DNA of 16,093 nucleotides from positions 1 to 16,093 of the forward strand of contig JAIPIO010000056.1 of the NCBI GenBank assembly GCA_021734595.1, given 5' to 3'. The notes under the pieces are model-generated. The model was not told the origin of the DNA. It ran no database searches and saw only the letters and a list, made by a program, of their open reading frames with translations. This document shows, piece by piece, positions 6,705 through 14,247 of this stretch. The stretch comes from Kiritimatiellales bacterium (GTDB lineage Bacteria > Verrucomicrobiota > Kiritimatiellia > Kiritimatiellales > Pontiellaceae). Every line of letters starts with the position of its first letter. The first letter of the stretch is position 1. The position numbers were made by a program, and so were the translations under genes.

Positions 6705-8567
6705 ATGAATCGGAAACATCCTGCAAATCGAATATGGTTCTGTATCGTGCTGTCCACCGCATTATGGTTGCCGGTCGGCCATGCGCAGACCACCCGGCTC
6801 TGGAACAACTACCAGGTTTACCAGCCGGAAATCACCCGCGGAATCCTGGTGGATACCGACAACAACCAGTTGAAGCTGCGCTACAACCACTGCGCTTCCA
6901 CCGTGTTTTACCAGGACCGGTGGTTTACCGTCTGGAACGCCAACACCATTGCGGCTGAAGGCGATTTGGGCCAACTGATCTACCTCTCCACCAGCACGGA
7001 CTTTACCCACTGGACGGTGCCGGAACCGGTTTTCAGCACAGGGGCCACCAGCATCAATCCGATCGGACCCACCGATCATGGCCGCATGCAGCAGTGGCAG
7101 CCCAACCTGCTGGTAACGGACGGCGAACTTTGGTGCACCTGGGGCGAAAACGGGAAGAAGCCCGAGCTGGTCGGCACCTATTGTTCGAAACTGGCCTCCG
7201 CGAACGGTCGATGGAAAAACACAAAAATTCTGCTTCCCGGTGACAGCGGTCCTCCTGTCATCCATCCAGAAATAGACGGTATCGTCTGGCGGGCCTTTCC
7301 GTCGCAAAACCCGGTGGAACTCTCCGGCGGCCGGATTGTGGCACCGGTGACCCTGCGCGAAAAGAAGGGGTCGTTCCCTGCCGCCCAAAAACGCAATGCG
7401 GTCATCTACACCGACGACCGCGGCGCCAACTGGAGGCTGTCGGAACTGATTCAACTGCCTGCCGCTCCGACCGGTCAATGGGAACCGACCGTCTACGAAC
7501 TCGACTCCGGCGAGATCGCCATGATTGCGCGGCGCAACGACAAGACCAACCTGGTTTCGCCGGCTGAGATTCTGCTGTTTGCCACCAGTTCGGATAAAGG
7601 CGCGACCTGGTCGGAATACGAGGTCCTCCCGCTGGAAGTGCTCTCCTCGCGGATGCATGTGCTTAATACCGGCAACCGCTTCTGCATGATTTACAACGAC
7701 CACCGCCTCGGCGATGCCGGCCGCAAGGTCGACCGCTACAACCTGGCCCTGTTCACCAGCCCAAGCGGACGGGCGCGGGACTGGATGCCCGGCGTCAGCG
7801 TGACGCACAATCTTTGGGGCGTTGCCTATCCCCAGATGTTCGAGAAGGATGATGCGCTCTATGCCGCCTTTTCCCAAGGGAGCAGCCGTTCCATCCACAC
7901 CGCGCGGATCCGCCCGAAACCGGACCCCGCGCGGCATTGTATTTTTCCAAGGCACCTGATGGACAGCCGTCCCGATGTGCGCAACGGCATGCTGGCCTTC
8001 GATTTCCGCCAGCTAATCAAGTCCAAATGGAAAATGGATTTGGGCAAGGGCGACTTTTCGATCGCCGCCCGGCTGGTTCCGCGCCACCGCGGCATGGTGG
8101 TGGACGGACGGGCCAAGCGGAAAGGGATGGTTCTTGCGTTGAAAAAGGTCGGCGAGGGCCTGGCGGTCTCGTGCAGCATAGCCGGCTTCCCGGGTGGATC
8201 CCGGAGCTTTACGATGTCTGAAACCGTGCCGAAAGGAAGGCCGCTCTATGCGGGGGTCTCTTTTCAAAACGGCAAACGCCTCCGCCTGTATGTTAACCAT
8301 GCGGTCGAAGCGTTCGAGATTTCCGACCGCATCAACCTCAGCACCGGTGCACCGCTGTTTTTCGGTTCGCTTCAACATACCAACTCCGCCCTGTTCAACT
8401 ACTACGGCCTGATCGACCAGCTGCTGGTTTTCAACCGGGCGCTCGACGACGACGAACACGCGCTCCTGCAATCGGGGGGGGTCCAACGCCAACGGACTGC
8501 AGCTGCGGCTCAACAGCGACACCTTCAGCGGCCCCGGCTTCACGATGGCACCTGCCGAAATCTTTGA
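6705..8567 (+). CDS. Secreted BNR/Asp-box (sialidase-like) protein with lectin-like domain; frameshifted 3' end
   Basis: The protein has a signal peptide (residues 1-27, cleavage after GHA), then a beta-propeller-like region with two Asp boxes, YTDDRGANW (235-243) and SSDKGATW (295-302). A concanavalin/LamG-like beta-sandwich follows at about 445-585, ending LLVFNRALDDDEHALLQ. The architecture fits exo-alpha-sialidases and related propeller glycoside hydrolases, but catalytic residues were not identified, so sialidase activity is not certain. The frame continues correctly only up to a run of eight Gs at 8474-8481. After it, this frame gives low-complexity arginine/glutamine-rich residues and stops at 8567, while the coherent protein sequence continues in another frame to 9027. 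With seven Gs the gene would read through as one protein of 773 residues. Confidence 0.85.
   Translation: MNRKHPANRIWFCIVLSTALWLPVGHAQTTRLWNNYQVYQPEITRGILVDTDNNQLKLRYNHCASTVFYQDRWFTVWNANTIAAEGDLGQLIYLSTSTDFTHWTVPEPVFSTGATSINPIGPTDHGRMQQWQPNLLVTDGELWCTWGENGKKPELVGTYCSKLASANGRWKNTKILLPGDSGPPVIHPEIDGIVWRAFPSQNPVELSGGRIVAPVTLREKKGSFPAAQKRNAVIYTDDRGANWRLSELIQLPAAPTGQWEPTVYELDSGEIAMIARRNDKTNLVSPAEILLFATSSDKGATWSEYEVLPLEVLSSRMHVLNTGNRFCMIYNDHRLGDAGRKVDRYNLALFTSPSGRARDWMPGVSVTHNLWGVAYPQMFEKDDALYAAFSQGSSRSIHTARIRPKPDPARHCIFPRHLMDSRPDVRNGMLAFDFRQLIKSKWKMDLGKGDFSIAARLVPRHRGMVVDGRAKRKGMVLALKKVGEGLAVSCSIAGFPGGSRSFTMSETVPKGRPLYAGVSFQNGKRLRLYVNHAVEAFEISDRINLSTGAPLFFGSLQHTNSALFNYYGLIDQLLVFNRALDDDEHALLQSGGVQRQRTAAAAQQRHLQRPRLHDGTCRNL
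8474..8481 (+). other. G8 homopolymer at a frameshift
   Basis: Eight consecutive Gs interrupt the BNR/lectin gene. Upstream, the frame gives HALLQSGG. Removing one G continues as SNANGLQLRLNSDTFSGPGF and joins the downstream 8545-9027 reading frame without a stop. This could be a sequencing or assembly error in a homopolymer, a real inactivating mutation, or a slippage-prone phase-variable tract. The sequence alone cannot decide. Confidence 0.85.
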
Positions 8568-9027
8568 GGACACCGCCTACGGAACCGACATCAAGCGGAT
8601 TCGCGGACAGGGTTCCGCCGCAGTCGAAGTTCCGCCGTTCAATCTGGCTGCCGGGGATACGGTGCATATCCGGTTTGAGTATAAAACCGGCACCCCTAAA
8701 ACCGCTATTGTTTTATGTACCATCGGGGATGCAACCAACCCGCTGCGCGTGGAGCTTGCTGCGGATGGAACCATTGTCGCCCGGGACAACACCGGCCACG
8801 TCCACTCGGTCGCCGCCCACCAGCCCCAGGTTTATACACCGGTGGAACTGGCCGTATCCAAAACGCATGCTGTGATTTCGGTCAATGGAACCGAGGCCCG
8901 GTTTAACCGCTCTTTCAATCCGGCCCGGTTTTTTCTCGGGCAGGGTTATCTTGAAAAACGCGATCCCTCAACCCAGACCTTCCTGTGCCGGATCAGCTCG
9001 GTTAAAACCCGGGTGCAGCGCCCATAG
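8545..9027 (+). CDS. C-terminal part of the BNR/lectin protein, in shifted frame
   Basis: This is the out-of-frame continuation of the preceding gene rather than an independent gene. The frame is open and protein-like from 8482, just after the G8 run; the ATG at 8545 is only the first methionine. The roughly 180-residue segment is beta-rich (VHIRFEYKTG, AIVLCTIGDATNPLRVEL, VELAVSKTHAVISVNGTEARF) and looks like a second beta-sandwich, lectin-like domain, possibly binding carbohydrate or capping the enzyme. No Shine-Dalgarno fits the ATG at 8545 and there is no signal peptide, so expression alone as an exported protein is unlikely. It ends at TAG 9025-9027, followed by two palindromic repeats. 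Confidence 0.7.
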   Translation: MAPAEIFEDTAYGTDIKRIRGQGSAAVEVPPFNLAAGDTVHIRFEYKTGTPKTAIVLCTIGDATNPLRVELAADGTIVARDNTGHVHSVAAHQPQVYTPVELAVSKTHAVISVNGTEARFNRSFNPARFFLGQGYLEKRDPSTQTFLCRISSVKTRVQRP

Positions 9028-9032
9028 AAAAG

Positions 9033-9049
9033 TTCCAGCCCCTGGAAAA
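9033..9049. repeat. Palindrome copy C (pair with D)
   Basis: TTCCA, spacer GCCCC, TGGAAAA. It starts 5 bases after the stop of the BNR/lectin gene. Its centre is 31 bases from copy D. Confidence 0.8.
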
Positions 9050-9062
9050 CATTCCCCCGCCG

Positions 9063-9080
9063 TTTCCAATCATTGGAAAA
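9063..9080. repeat. Palindrome copy D (pair with C)
   Basis: TTTCCA, spacer ATCAT, TGGAAAA. It lies between the convergent BNR/lectin and RhuM genes. Confidence 0.8.
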
Positions 9081-9082
9081 CC

Positions 9083-9100
9083 CGGGAAGAAAAGTTCCCG
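9083..9100. terminator. Possible hairpin terminator between convergent genes
   Basis: CGGGAA (9083-9088) and TTCCCG (9095-9100) pair around a 6-base loop between the BNR/lectin and RhuM genes. On the minus strand it is followed shortly by TTTT from palindrome copy D. The stem is short and the T-run weak. Confidence 0.3.
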
Positions 9101-9108
9101 TCCGATCC

Positions 9109-10074
9109 TTAATTTGCGATTAGGTTAGTAAGCATCGCGGTAATGACTTCTTTTTCCTGCGGACGGCTTTCGGCGATCATCAGGGTCATGGCAACAAGCG
9201 CATTGTCCGCCACGCGTTTGTTGCCATCCTTATCGTAGAGCAGTTTGTTTTTTGCAGAGAAGCGCAGAAAGACAGCGGCGGCAATCCGCTTGTTACCATC
9301 CACAAAGCTGTGGTTCTTAACAAGGAAATAGAGCAAGTGCGCCGCCTTTTCCTCGACAGAGGGATAGACATTATTGCCGTCGAAGCTCTGCATTATGGCA
9401 TTGAGCGAACTGTGCAGGCTTTGATCCTTCTCCTTGCCAAATACCGCCGTATTGCCGAATTTTTGCCGCATGGCATCGATCAACTGCATGGTTTCATCGT
9501 AGGTAACCGGTCTGGCCTTGCGACGAGAGGTCTTGCCGATAGTCACGCGCTGATGGTCGTAGTCGTCAAGCAAGTCAAGGGCTGTGGCATACTCTGCAAC
9601 GGTTTGCAGCAAAATGGAGGCTTCGTCGCCAGAAAGGGCTTTGCGCCTGGAGATGTCGGAAACCAGCTTGAGGGTTAGCTTCAACTCCTTGAGCCGCTTT
9701 TCGTTGACAGTATGGCCCTGCACAATGTGCTGCCGCAGTACATTGGTAGCCCAGATGCGAAACTCCGTGCCGCGCTTGGAGTTGACGCGATAGCCAACGG
9801 AAATAATGGCATCCAGATTGTAGAATTGCGTTTGGTAAGCTTTCCCATCAGCTGCAGTATGTGCAAATTTTGCACATACTGAATTCTTGTCCAACTCACC
9901 GGAGTGGAAAACATTGCGGAGATGCTTGGTGATTACGCTTCGTTCTGTAGAAAAAAGCTCAGCCAATTGTGCCTGCGTCAGCCAAATGGTTTCGCGCTCC
10001 AGCTGCACATCCAGCTGAATGTCCCCATCCTTGCTTTTGTATAAAACCAGTTCAGATTTGCTTGGGTTTATCAT
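9109..10074 (-). CDS. RhuM-family protein with C-terminal Fic/Doc domain
   Basis: 321 residues. The N-terminal RhuM-like region includes a helix-turn-helix-type segment (LTQAQLAELFSTERSVITKH, 32-51) and the family's FYNLDAIISVGYRVNSKRGTEFRIW stretch (85-109, cited in part). The C-terminal part has KNHSFVDGNKRIAAAVF (253-269), a Fic/Doc motif with His255, Asp259 and Asn261. The GNKR ending without the second Fic arginine is closer to the Doc type. Fic enzymes usually AMPylate, whereas Doc phosphorylates EF-Tu; the target here is unknown. RhuM was first named from a Salmonella pathogenicity island, but the family is widespread in environmental bacteria. The start is ATG 10074, with AGGAGG 7 bases upstream. 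No small antitoxin gene is adjacent. Confidence 0.88.
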   Translation of the reverse strand: MINPSKSELVLYKSKDGDIQLDVQLERETIWLTQAQLAELFSTERSVITKHLRNVFHSGELDKNSVCAKFAHTAADGKAYQTQFYNLDAIISVGYRVNSKRGTEFRIWATNVLRQHIVQGHTVNEKRLKELKLTLKLVSDISRRKALSGDEASILLQTVAEYATALDLLDDYDHQRVTIGKTSRRKARPVTYDETMQLIDAMRQKFGNTAVFGKEKDQSLHSSLNAIMQSFDGNNVYPSVEEKAAHLLYFLVKNHSFVDGNKRIAAAVFLRFSAKNKLLYDKDGNKRVADNALVAMTLMIAESRPQEKEVITAMLTNLIAN

Positions 10075-10119
10075 TCGGATTCCTCCTCTAAACCGCAACG
10101 AATTTATCAAAGCAGAACG

Positions 10120-10133
10120 ATTATGCGAGTCAG
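10120..10133 (-). promoter_or_regulatory. Candidate promoter (-10 CATAAT) for the RhuM/Doc gene
   Basis: The minus strand reads CTGACTCGCATAAT, matching 13 of 14 bases of the element before the GlcD-like gene, at nearly the same distance from the start codon. No clear -35 box is seen. Confidence 0.45.
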
Positions 10134-10162
10134 TCCGGTCGGAAAATACCGGCGGCGGGCAT

Positions 10163-10542
10163 TTATTTTGTCAACTCGATGGTATCGAGTTCTATCGTCA
10201 GGGAGTGATCTGCCGATGCGGGGAACACCAACCCGATACGACCATGGGAAGTCCACTCCGCCCAAGCTGGGGAAAGCGATGCGTCAACCGGATAGTCGTG
10301 CCACTGCCCATCAACCTGAACCGCGAAGGGAATGTCCTTCCCTTTCCAAATATTGGAACGCAACATTGCAAGTGCGGTACAACTTTCACAGCGGCCGGCT
10401 GAAGACACCCGCATACGGAAAATCAGTTTCGAAAAACGCCCGGTGTCGATGCTGCCTTCCCGGAAACCGCCCCGACGGAACTGCCGGCAATTGCGACAAG
10501 TAGTGCCAAGGCAAACCATTTTACCATTGTCTTCATTCTCAT
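10163..10542 (-). pseudogene. Degraded, internally deleted remnant of a secreted protein
   Basis: Two frames must be joined. Starting at ATG 10542 (or 10536 or 10527), one frame encodes a clean signal peptide (MVKWFALALLVAIAGSSVGA after MRMKT) but stops at TGA 10425-10423. A second frame, open from 10519 or earlier, carries FSKLIFRMRVSS, then DGQWHDYPVDASLSPAWAEW, and ends ADHSLTIELDTIELTK. The DGQWHDY-type segment resembles the beta-sandwich appended to secreted sulfatases and glycoside hydrolases. The product would be too short for a signal peptide plus a full enzyme, so a catalytic region seems lost, in addition to at least one frameshift between about 10423 and 10519. A palindromic repeat (10343-10358) lies within it. 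It could be a small secreted domain protein with a single sequencing frameshift instead. Confidence 0.55.
10343..10358. repeat. Palindrome copy I
   Basis: TTTCCA, spacer AATAT, TGGAA. It lies inside the degraded secreted-protein gene. Confidence 0.7.
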
Positions 10543-10568
10543 CAAATCGGGAAGCAACCCCGCGGACA

Positions 10569-11600
10569 TTATCCGTTTTTCAATGTGATGACGACTTTGC
10601 AGTCCACGGTTTCATCGGGCTCGATGACGGCGAGTGTTCCGTTCTCTTTTTCCGCCGCCTGCCCATCGGGATGGCAATTGGCGGGTTCCAGCCCCACCAC
10701 ATATTCCTGCTGCCCCATCATTTTCCACTGGGTGAAAAACGGCAGATTGGCTTTGGAATAGGCCACCTCCATGGCCATGCCTGAATCCGGGTTGCGGAGC
10801 GTGACGCGCGCCATGCCGTCCCCGTCCGCTTCCACGTCGTGATAGAAGCACTGCTCGGCATAGCCTTCGGTCGGCGGCTGGCAGCGGCTCCACTCGCCAA
10901 GCCCGGCGGCGGCATCGTCGGTGCGCGGCACGGTGCTGAGCATGTGGCCCTCGATCACCGATTCCGCGCCAAGCAGCGGGAAGCCGGCATTGATGTGGTA
11001 GAGGATCATCAGCGGCGATGGACGGACGCCGCAATTGATAATCTGATCGCTGATGGTGATGGAGTTGTCGCCCAGTGCCGTTGAAACCGTGCGGCGGAGT
11101 TCCAGATTTTCACCGAAAAGACTGCATTCCCGCATCACACCGGAAACGCTCAGCCGGTATGTTCCATCCACCCATTCCTGCACGACGGAAATATTTTCAG
11201 CGGGGGTATTGGAAAGGCGGCCGTGCAGCCCGAGCGGTCCATCAACCCGCATCCCCTCTTCGGTCTCCGGCGAACCCACGTTGCGCAATCCGCAACCGGC
11301 CAGCAGTCCGCCGCCGAAACTGCGCAGCCAGCGCAAACCATCCGGCTCGAAATAGGAGGGATGAACCGTACCGACCGGCGTCATGTAGGCAAAAGGCACC
11401 CCTTGGAAGGATGCCTCGCCGATATCCATCCCCCGATCCAGCAGGATGCAGAAACGCAGGCCGGTTCCATTATCGACGTCGGCAACGCGAATGCCACGGC
11501 CCTTGCCGTCGTCGAGCACCGATGTGCGCACCCGAGCAAGCTGGTTCATCGATCCAATATGCGGTTTCAATTCCTGACGGGTCATTTTTTCAATGTTCAT
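10569..11600 (-). CDS. DUF4432-family, aldose-1-epimerase-like protein
   Basis: 343 residues. The family pattern is evident: LLDRGMDIGEASFQGVPFAY (53-72), then WLRSFGGGLLAGCGLRNVG (91-109), and the LHGRLSNTPAE segment. The galactose mutarotase-like fold predicts interconversion of sugar anomers, or binding of a related sugar acid or phosphate; the exact reaction for DUF4432 is not well fixed. The start is ATG 11600, with AGGAGGA (11613-11607) 6 bases upstream; a longer frame reaches 11951 but only shadows the previous gene. Its ATG overlaps the TGA of the dehydrogenase gene as ATGA. It is the last intact gene of the sugar operon, followed 26 bases on by the degraded gene. Confidence 0.88.
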   Translation of the reverse strand: MNIEKMTRQELKPHIGSMNQLARVRTSVLDDGKGRGIRVADVDNGTGLRFCILLDRGMDIGEASFQGVPFAYMTPVGTVHPSYFEPDGLRWLRSFGGGLLAGCGLRNVGSPETEEGMRVDGPLGLHGRLSNTPAENISVVQEWVDGTYRLSVSGVMRECSLFGENLELRRTVSTALGDNSITISDQIINCGVRPSPLMILYHINAGFPLLGAESVIEGHMLSTVPRTDDAAAGLGEWSRCQPPTEGYAEQCFYHDVEADGDGMARVTLRNPDSGMAMEVAYSKANLPFFTQWKMMGQQEYVVGLEPANCHPDGQAAEKENGTLAVIEPDETVDCKVVITLKNG

Positions 11601-12751
11601 CGTGTCTCCTCCTGCAAATGCGGAACAATTTGAACCCAAACCTCCGCCGCCTCCGCGTCCCAGCCTTTCCACAGCGATTCGAGTCCGGCACGGATTTTTT
11701 CCACATCGTCTCCAAACAGGCTGCGGGCGCCCAGCGCGGCACCTTCGGCAAGGACCACCGGTTGGATCCCCTGGCTGAGAACCAGGCGCATGGTGCCGAT
11801 CATTCGGTCGTCCCAGCCCAGTTTGCGCTCGAGATCGCGGCAAACGCGGCCCACGCGGTCGGTCAGGAACGGATTGACCATCCGCTCCAGCAGGTCGTCG
11901 GCATATTCGGCAAATCCAACCGGTGTAAACAGGGCATCCACGCCGGACCATTTTTTACAGAGCGCCGCACCGGATTCATCCACAAAGGCGGTGCGGGCCC
12001 GGCGCAGCAGTTCCCCTGCATCCGCCAGTTCGTGCATAAACTGCACTCCGGTTTGCTGCGCATGCAGACCCAGCCAAAGGTGGATCGCGTTGTGCCCGTA
12101 AAGCTTCGCCTCCTCGAACGGAAGCAGGTCGGGTTTATCGATCAAACCCTGCACGCACCGGGCGTCGATTCCGGCGCAGGACTGGATCAGAATATGGTTG
12201 AAGGCCTCCACGAGATGCCCGCGATCAGCCGTCGGCGTCAACGTCGGGATATTTCGCCGGGCGCACTCTTCGGCAGGGAAGATGCAGCTCATCTTTCCGA
12301 TGACGGTATTGAGCACCTGCGTCTGCGGCAACGGGCCCAGGACTTTTGCAAGCTCTTCGGCGGCGTGGTTGTGGTTTTCGGCGGCATAAATAAAGCGGCG
12401 CCGGTCCGGCTGCCTTTCGAGTCCGGTTTTCAGCCAGCCGAGATGTTTGTAAAATGCAATGCTCGGCAGCGCGGTGGCCATCTCATCGGCCTCGGCCGCC
12501 GCTTCTGTCAGTTTTTCAAGATCCTCCGGCACCATCGGATTATAGATTTCCACCCCGGCAATCGTTTCCGTTCTTACGGCTTCATTCGACGCAATATTAA
12601 TCTGCAGGGTGCCGCCATGGTCACGAACCGCCTGGACCAATGCCGCATCCACATCCGCGATCACCAACCGGTCAAAGCCGCCGCGAAAGGCACCATCGAG
12701 AAAGATACTGGTCTGGATCGGACCGAGACCAATGCCGAGAAATGTTTTCAT
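11597..12751 (-). CDS. Mannitol-dehydrogenase-family oxidoreductase
   Basis: 384 residues. The N-terminal Rossmann segment is GIGLGPIQTSIFLDGAF (6-22), with Asp33 in VIADVD suggesting NAD preference. The conserved ENHNHAAEEL (125-134) and the C-terminal motif VNPFLTDRVGRVCRDLERKL, followed by GWDDRMIG, match the mannitol dehydrogenase / mannitol-1-phosphate 5-dehydrogenase family. The likely role is interconversion of a polyol or polyol phosphate with its ketose form, possibly linked to the isomerase/kinase pathway. The start is ATG 12751, with AAGGA (12761-12757) 5 bases upstream; that site overlaps the stop codon of the kinase gene. A TTG immediately before it is a less likely start. Confidence 0.85.
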   Translation of the reverse strand: MKTFLGIGLGPIQTSIFLDGAFRGGFDRLVIADVDAALVQAVRDHGGTLQINIASNEAVRTETIAGVEIYNPMVPEDLEKLTEAAAEADEMATALPSIAFYKHLGWLKTGLERQPDRRRFIYAAENHNHAAEELAKVLGPLPQTQVLNTVIGKMSCIFPAEECARRNIPTLTPTADRGHLVEAFNHILIQSCAGIDARCVQGLIDKPDLLPFEEAKLYGHNAIHLWLGLHAQQTGVQFMHELADAGELLRRARTAFVDESGAALCKKWSGVDALFTPVGFAEYADDLLERMVNPFLTDRVGRVCRDLERKLGWDDRMIGTMRLVLSQGIQPVVLAEGAALGARSLFGDDVEKIRAGLESLWKGWDAEAAEVWVQIVPHLQEETR

Positions 12752-12759
12752 CAAATTCC

Positions 12760-14247
12760 TTACAGGTTCTGTAAAATCGGTTTCAGTGTAGGATAAAGTT
12801 GTCGATAAAGCGCATGCTTTTCGCGGTAGAGCGCATGCCGCCGCGCATCCGGCTGGAAAACGCGGTCCCGCTTCACAAAAATGTCGACGGCTTCATCAGC
12901 CGTTTTAAAAACACCGGTCGACAGCCCCGCCAACATGGCGGCACCCAGCATCCCGGCTTCGGTGATCCGGGGACGGACAAACGGCACCCCCAGAATATCG
13001 GCCTTGATCTGGAGAAGCGCATCGGACTTCGCTCCACCACCCGATGCAATAAACTCGGTGGTGTCGATGCCCAGACGACGAAGCGCGTCCATGCCCTCCA
13101 TGAAATAAAGCGTGGTCCCCTCGTAAACGGCCTTCAGGATTTCCCCGCGGGTGGTGCCCATCTTTAGGCCGACGACGACGCCCGAGGTGTCGGGGGCATG
13201 GTGCGGCGGCGGATCGAAATGGGGCAGCACCAGCAAGCGCGTGGGGTCGTCGGGAAGTTCTGCGTCCAGATACTCATAGACGTTTGTCCCGGTCGGCGGA
13301 ACATCGGCGGAGGCGAAGGTATCCCGGAACCACTTCACCAGCAGCCCGCTTTGATTATAGAGAAACGATACATACAGGCCGGGCAGCACATGATGCTCGA
13401 TATTCAGGTTTTCGCGCAGCATCGACAGGGAATCATCCGGTTTTTCATACATCGGCGTAATGCAGTCGAACGAGCCGATCCCGTAGACCGCCCGGCCCGC
13501 CGTGGTGCCGCCGCATCCGAGCGCGTTGCAGCACTGGTCGTGTCCTCCCGCGACCACATGGACCCCCTTGGGGAGTCCGAGCTCGGCGGCCATGGCATCC
13601 GCCACCGTCCCGATCACCGTCCCGCCGGGAACCACCCGGCCCAGTTTTTCACGCGGGATTCCGCTCCACTCCAGCAGTTCGTCCGACCAGTCGTTCCGGT
13701 CGAGATCGAAGAGCAGGGTGCGGTTGGCGTGCGAATTATTGGCAACGGCCTCGGCCCCCAGCATGAACGCGATAAAATCGGACCAGAGGAGGAAAAAGTC
13801 GGCCTGTTCATAAATCGCCGCGCGGTATTCCTTCAACCAGAGAAGCTTGGGAAGCGAATAGTTCGGTCCCAGCAGGTTGGGATTGATCGAATAGATATTT
13901 TCGCGACCGAACTGTTCGACCAACCGGTCGATGTGTTCTTGGCCGCGGTCGTCCACGCATAGAATGCTGTTGTCAAGAATCGCTCGGTTTTTGGAGACGG
14001 GCACAAAGGCTTCGCCGAAAGAACTGACCGCAAGCGCGGTAACGGGATCGTTGGCCGCCTGCGCCGCCACTTCCGCAACCACCTCCTTGGTGCTCTCCCA
14101 GACGGCCCGGCTGTCGAGCTCGGACCAGCCGGGTTGCGGATGCAGCATATCGTATTCACGATAGGCCTGCGCCAGGCAGGAACCATCCAGTCCGAAAACA
14201 CCGGCCTTGCAGCCACTGGTTCCCAGATCTATTCCAAGCAGACTCAT
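12760..14247 (-). CDS. FGGY-family carbohydrate kinase
   Basis: 495 residues, the usual length for the family. The N-terminal phosphate loop is GIDLGTSGCKAGVFG (5-19). The catalytic Asp237 lies in VVAGGHDQCCNALG, and the C-terminal ATP-binding ASGGGAKSDALLQIKADILG (401-420) is intact. It should phosphorylate a ketose, in the manner of xylulokinase, fuculokinase or rhamnulokinase. Which one cannot be read from sequence, but the fucose-isomerase-like gene upstream would supply a ketose. Its ATG overlaps the TGA of the isomerase gene as ATGA, and no strong Shine-Dalgarno is seen, suggesting translational coupling. The dehydrogenase begins 8 bases after its stop. Confidence 0.92.
   Translation of the reverse strand: MSLLGIDLGTSGCKAGVFGLDGSCLAQAYREYDMLHPQPGWSELDSRAVWESTKEVVAEVAAQAANDPVTALAVSSFGEAFVPVSKNRAILDNSILCVDDRGQEHIDRLVEQFGRENIYSINPNLLGPNYSLPKLLWLKEYRAAIYEQADFFLLWSDFIAFMLGAEAVANNSHANRTLLFDLDRNDWSDELLEWSGIPREKLGRVVPGGTVIGTVADAMAAELGLPKGVHVVAGGHDQCCNALGCGGTTAGRAVYGIGSFDCITPMYEKPDDSLSMLRENLNIEHHVLPGLYVSFLYNQSGLLVKWFRDTFASADVPPTGTNVYEYLDAELPDDPTRLLVLPHFDPPPHHAPDTSGVVVGLKMGTTRGEILKAVYEGTTLYFMEGMDALRRLGIDTTEFIASGGGAKSDALLQIKADILGVPFVRPRITEAGMLGAAMLAGLSTGVFKTADEAVDIFVKRDRVFQPDARRHALYREKHALYRQLYPTLKPILQNL

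Noticed and set aside
5687..6808. 373-codon open frame on the minus strand
   Set aside because: It is antisense to the esterase, whose catalytic triad is intact in the plus frame.
6762..7955. 397-codon open frame on the minus strand
   Set aside because: It is antisense to the BNR gene, which has a signal peptide and Asp boxes. The antisense translation has no known motif.
8474..8567. Programmed ribosomal frameshift at the G-run
   Set aside because: No stimulatory structure or slippery heptamer of a known type was recognised. Mutation, slippage or sequencing error explain it more simply.
10135..10152. CCGGT...ACCGG hairpin near the RhuM promoter as a terminator
   Set aside because: The stem is only 5 bases with no following T-run, and it may be chance in GC-rich sequence.
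11075..12796. 573-codon open frame on the plus strand
   Set aside because: It lies opposite the dehydrogenase and DUF4432 genes, has no recognisable domain, and its composition reflects the GC-rich complementary codons of those genes.
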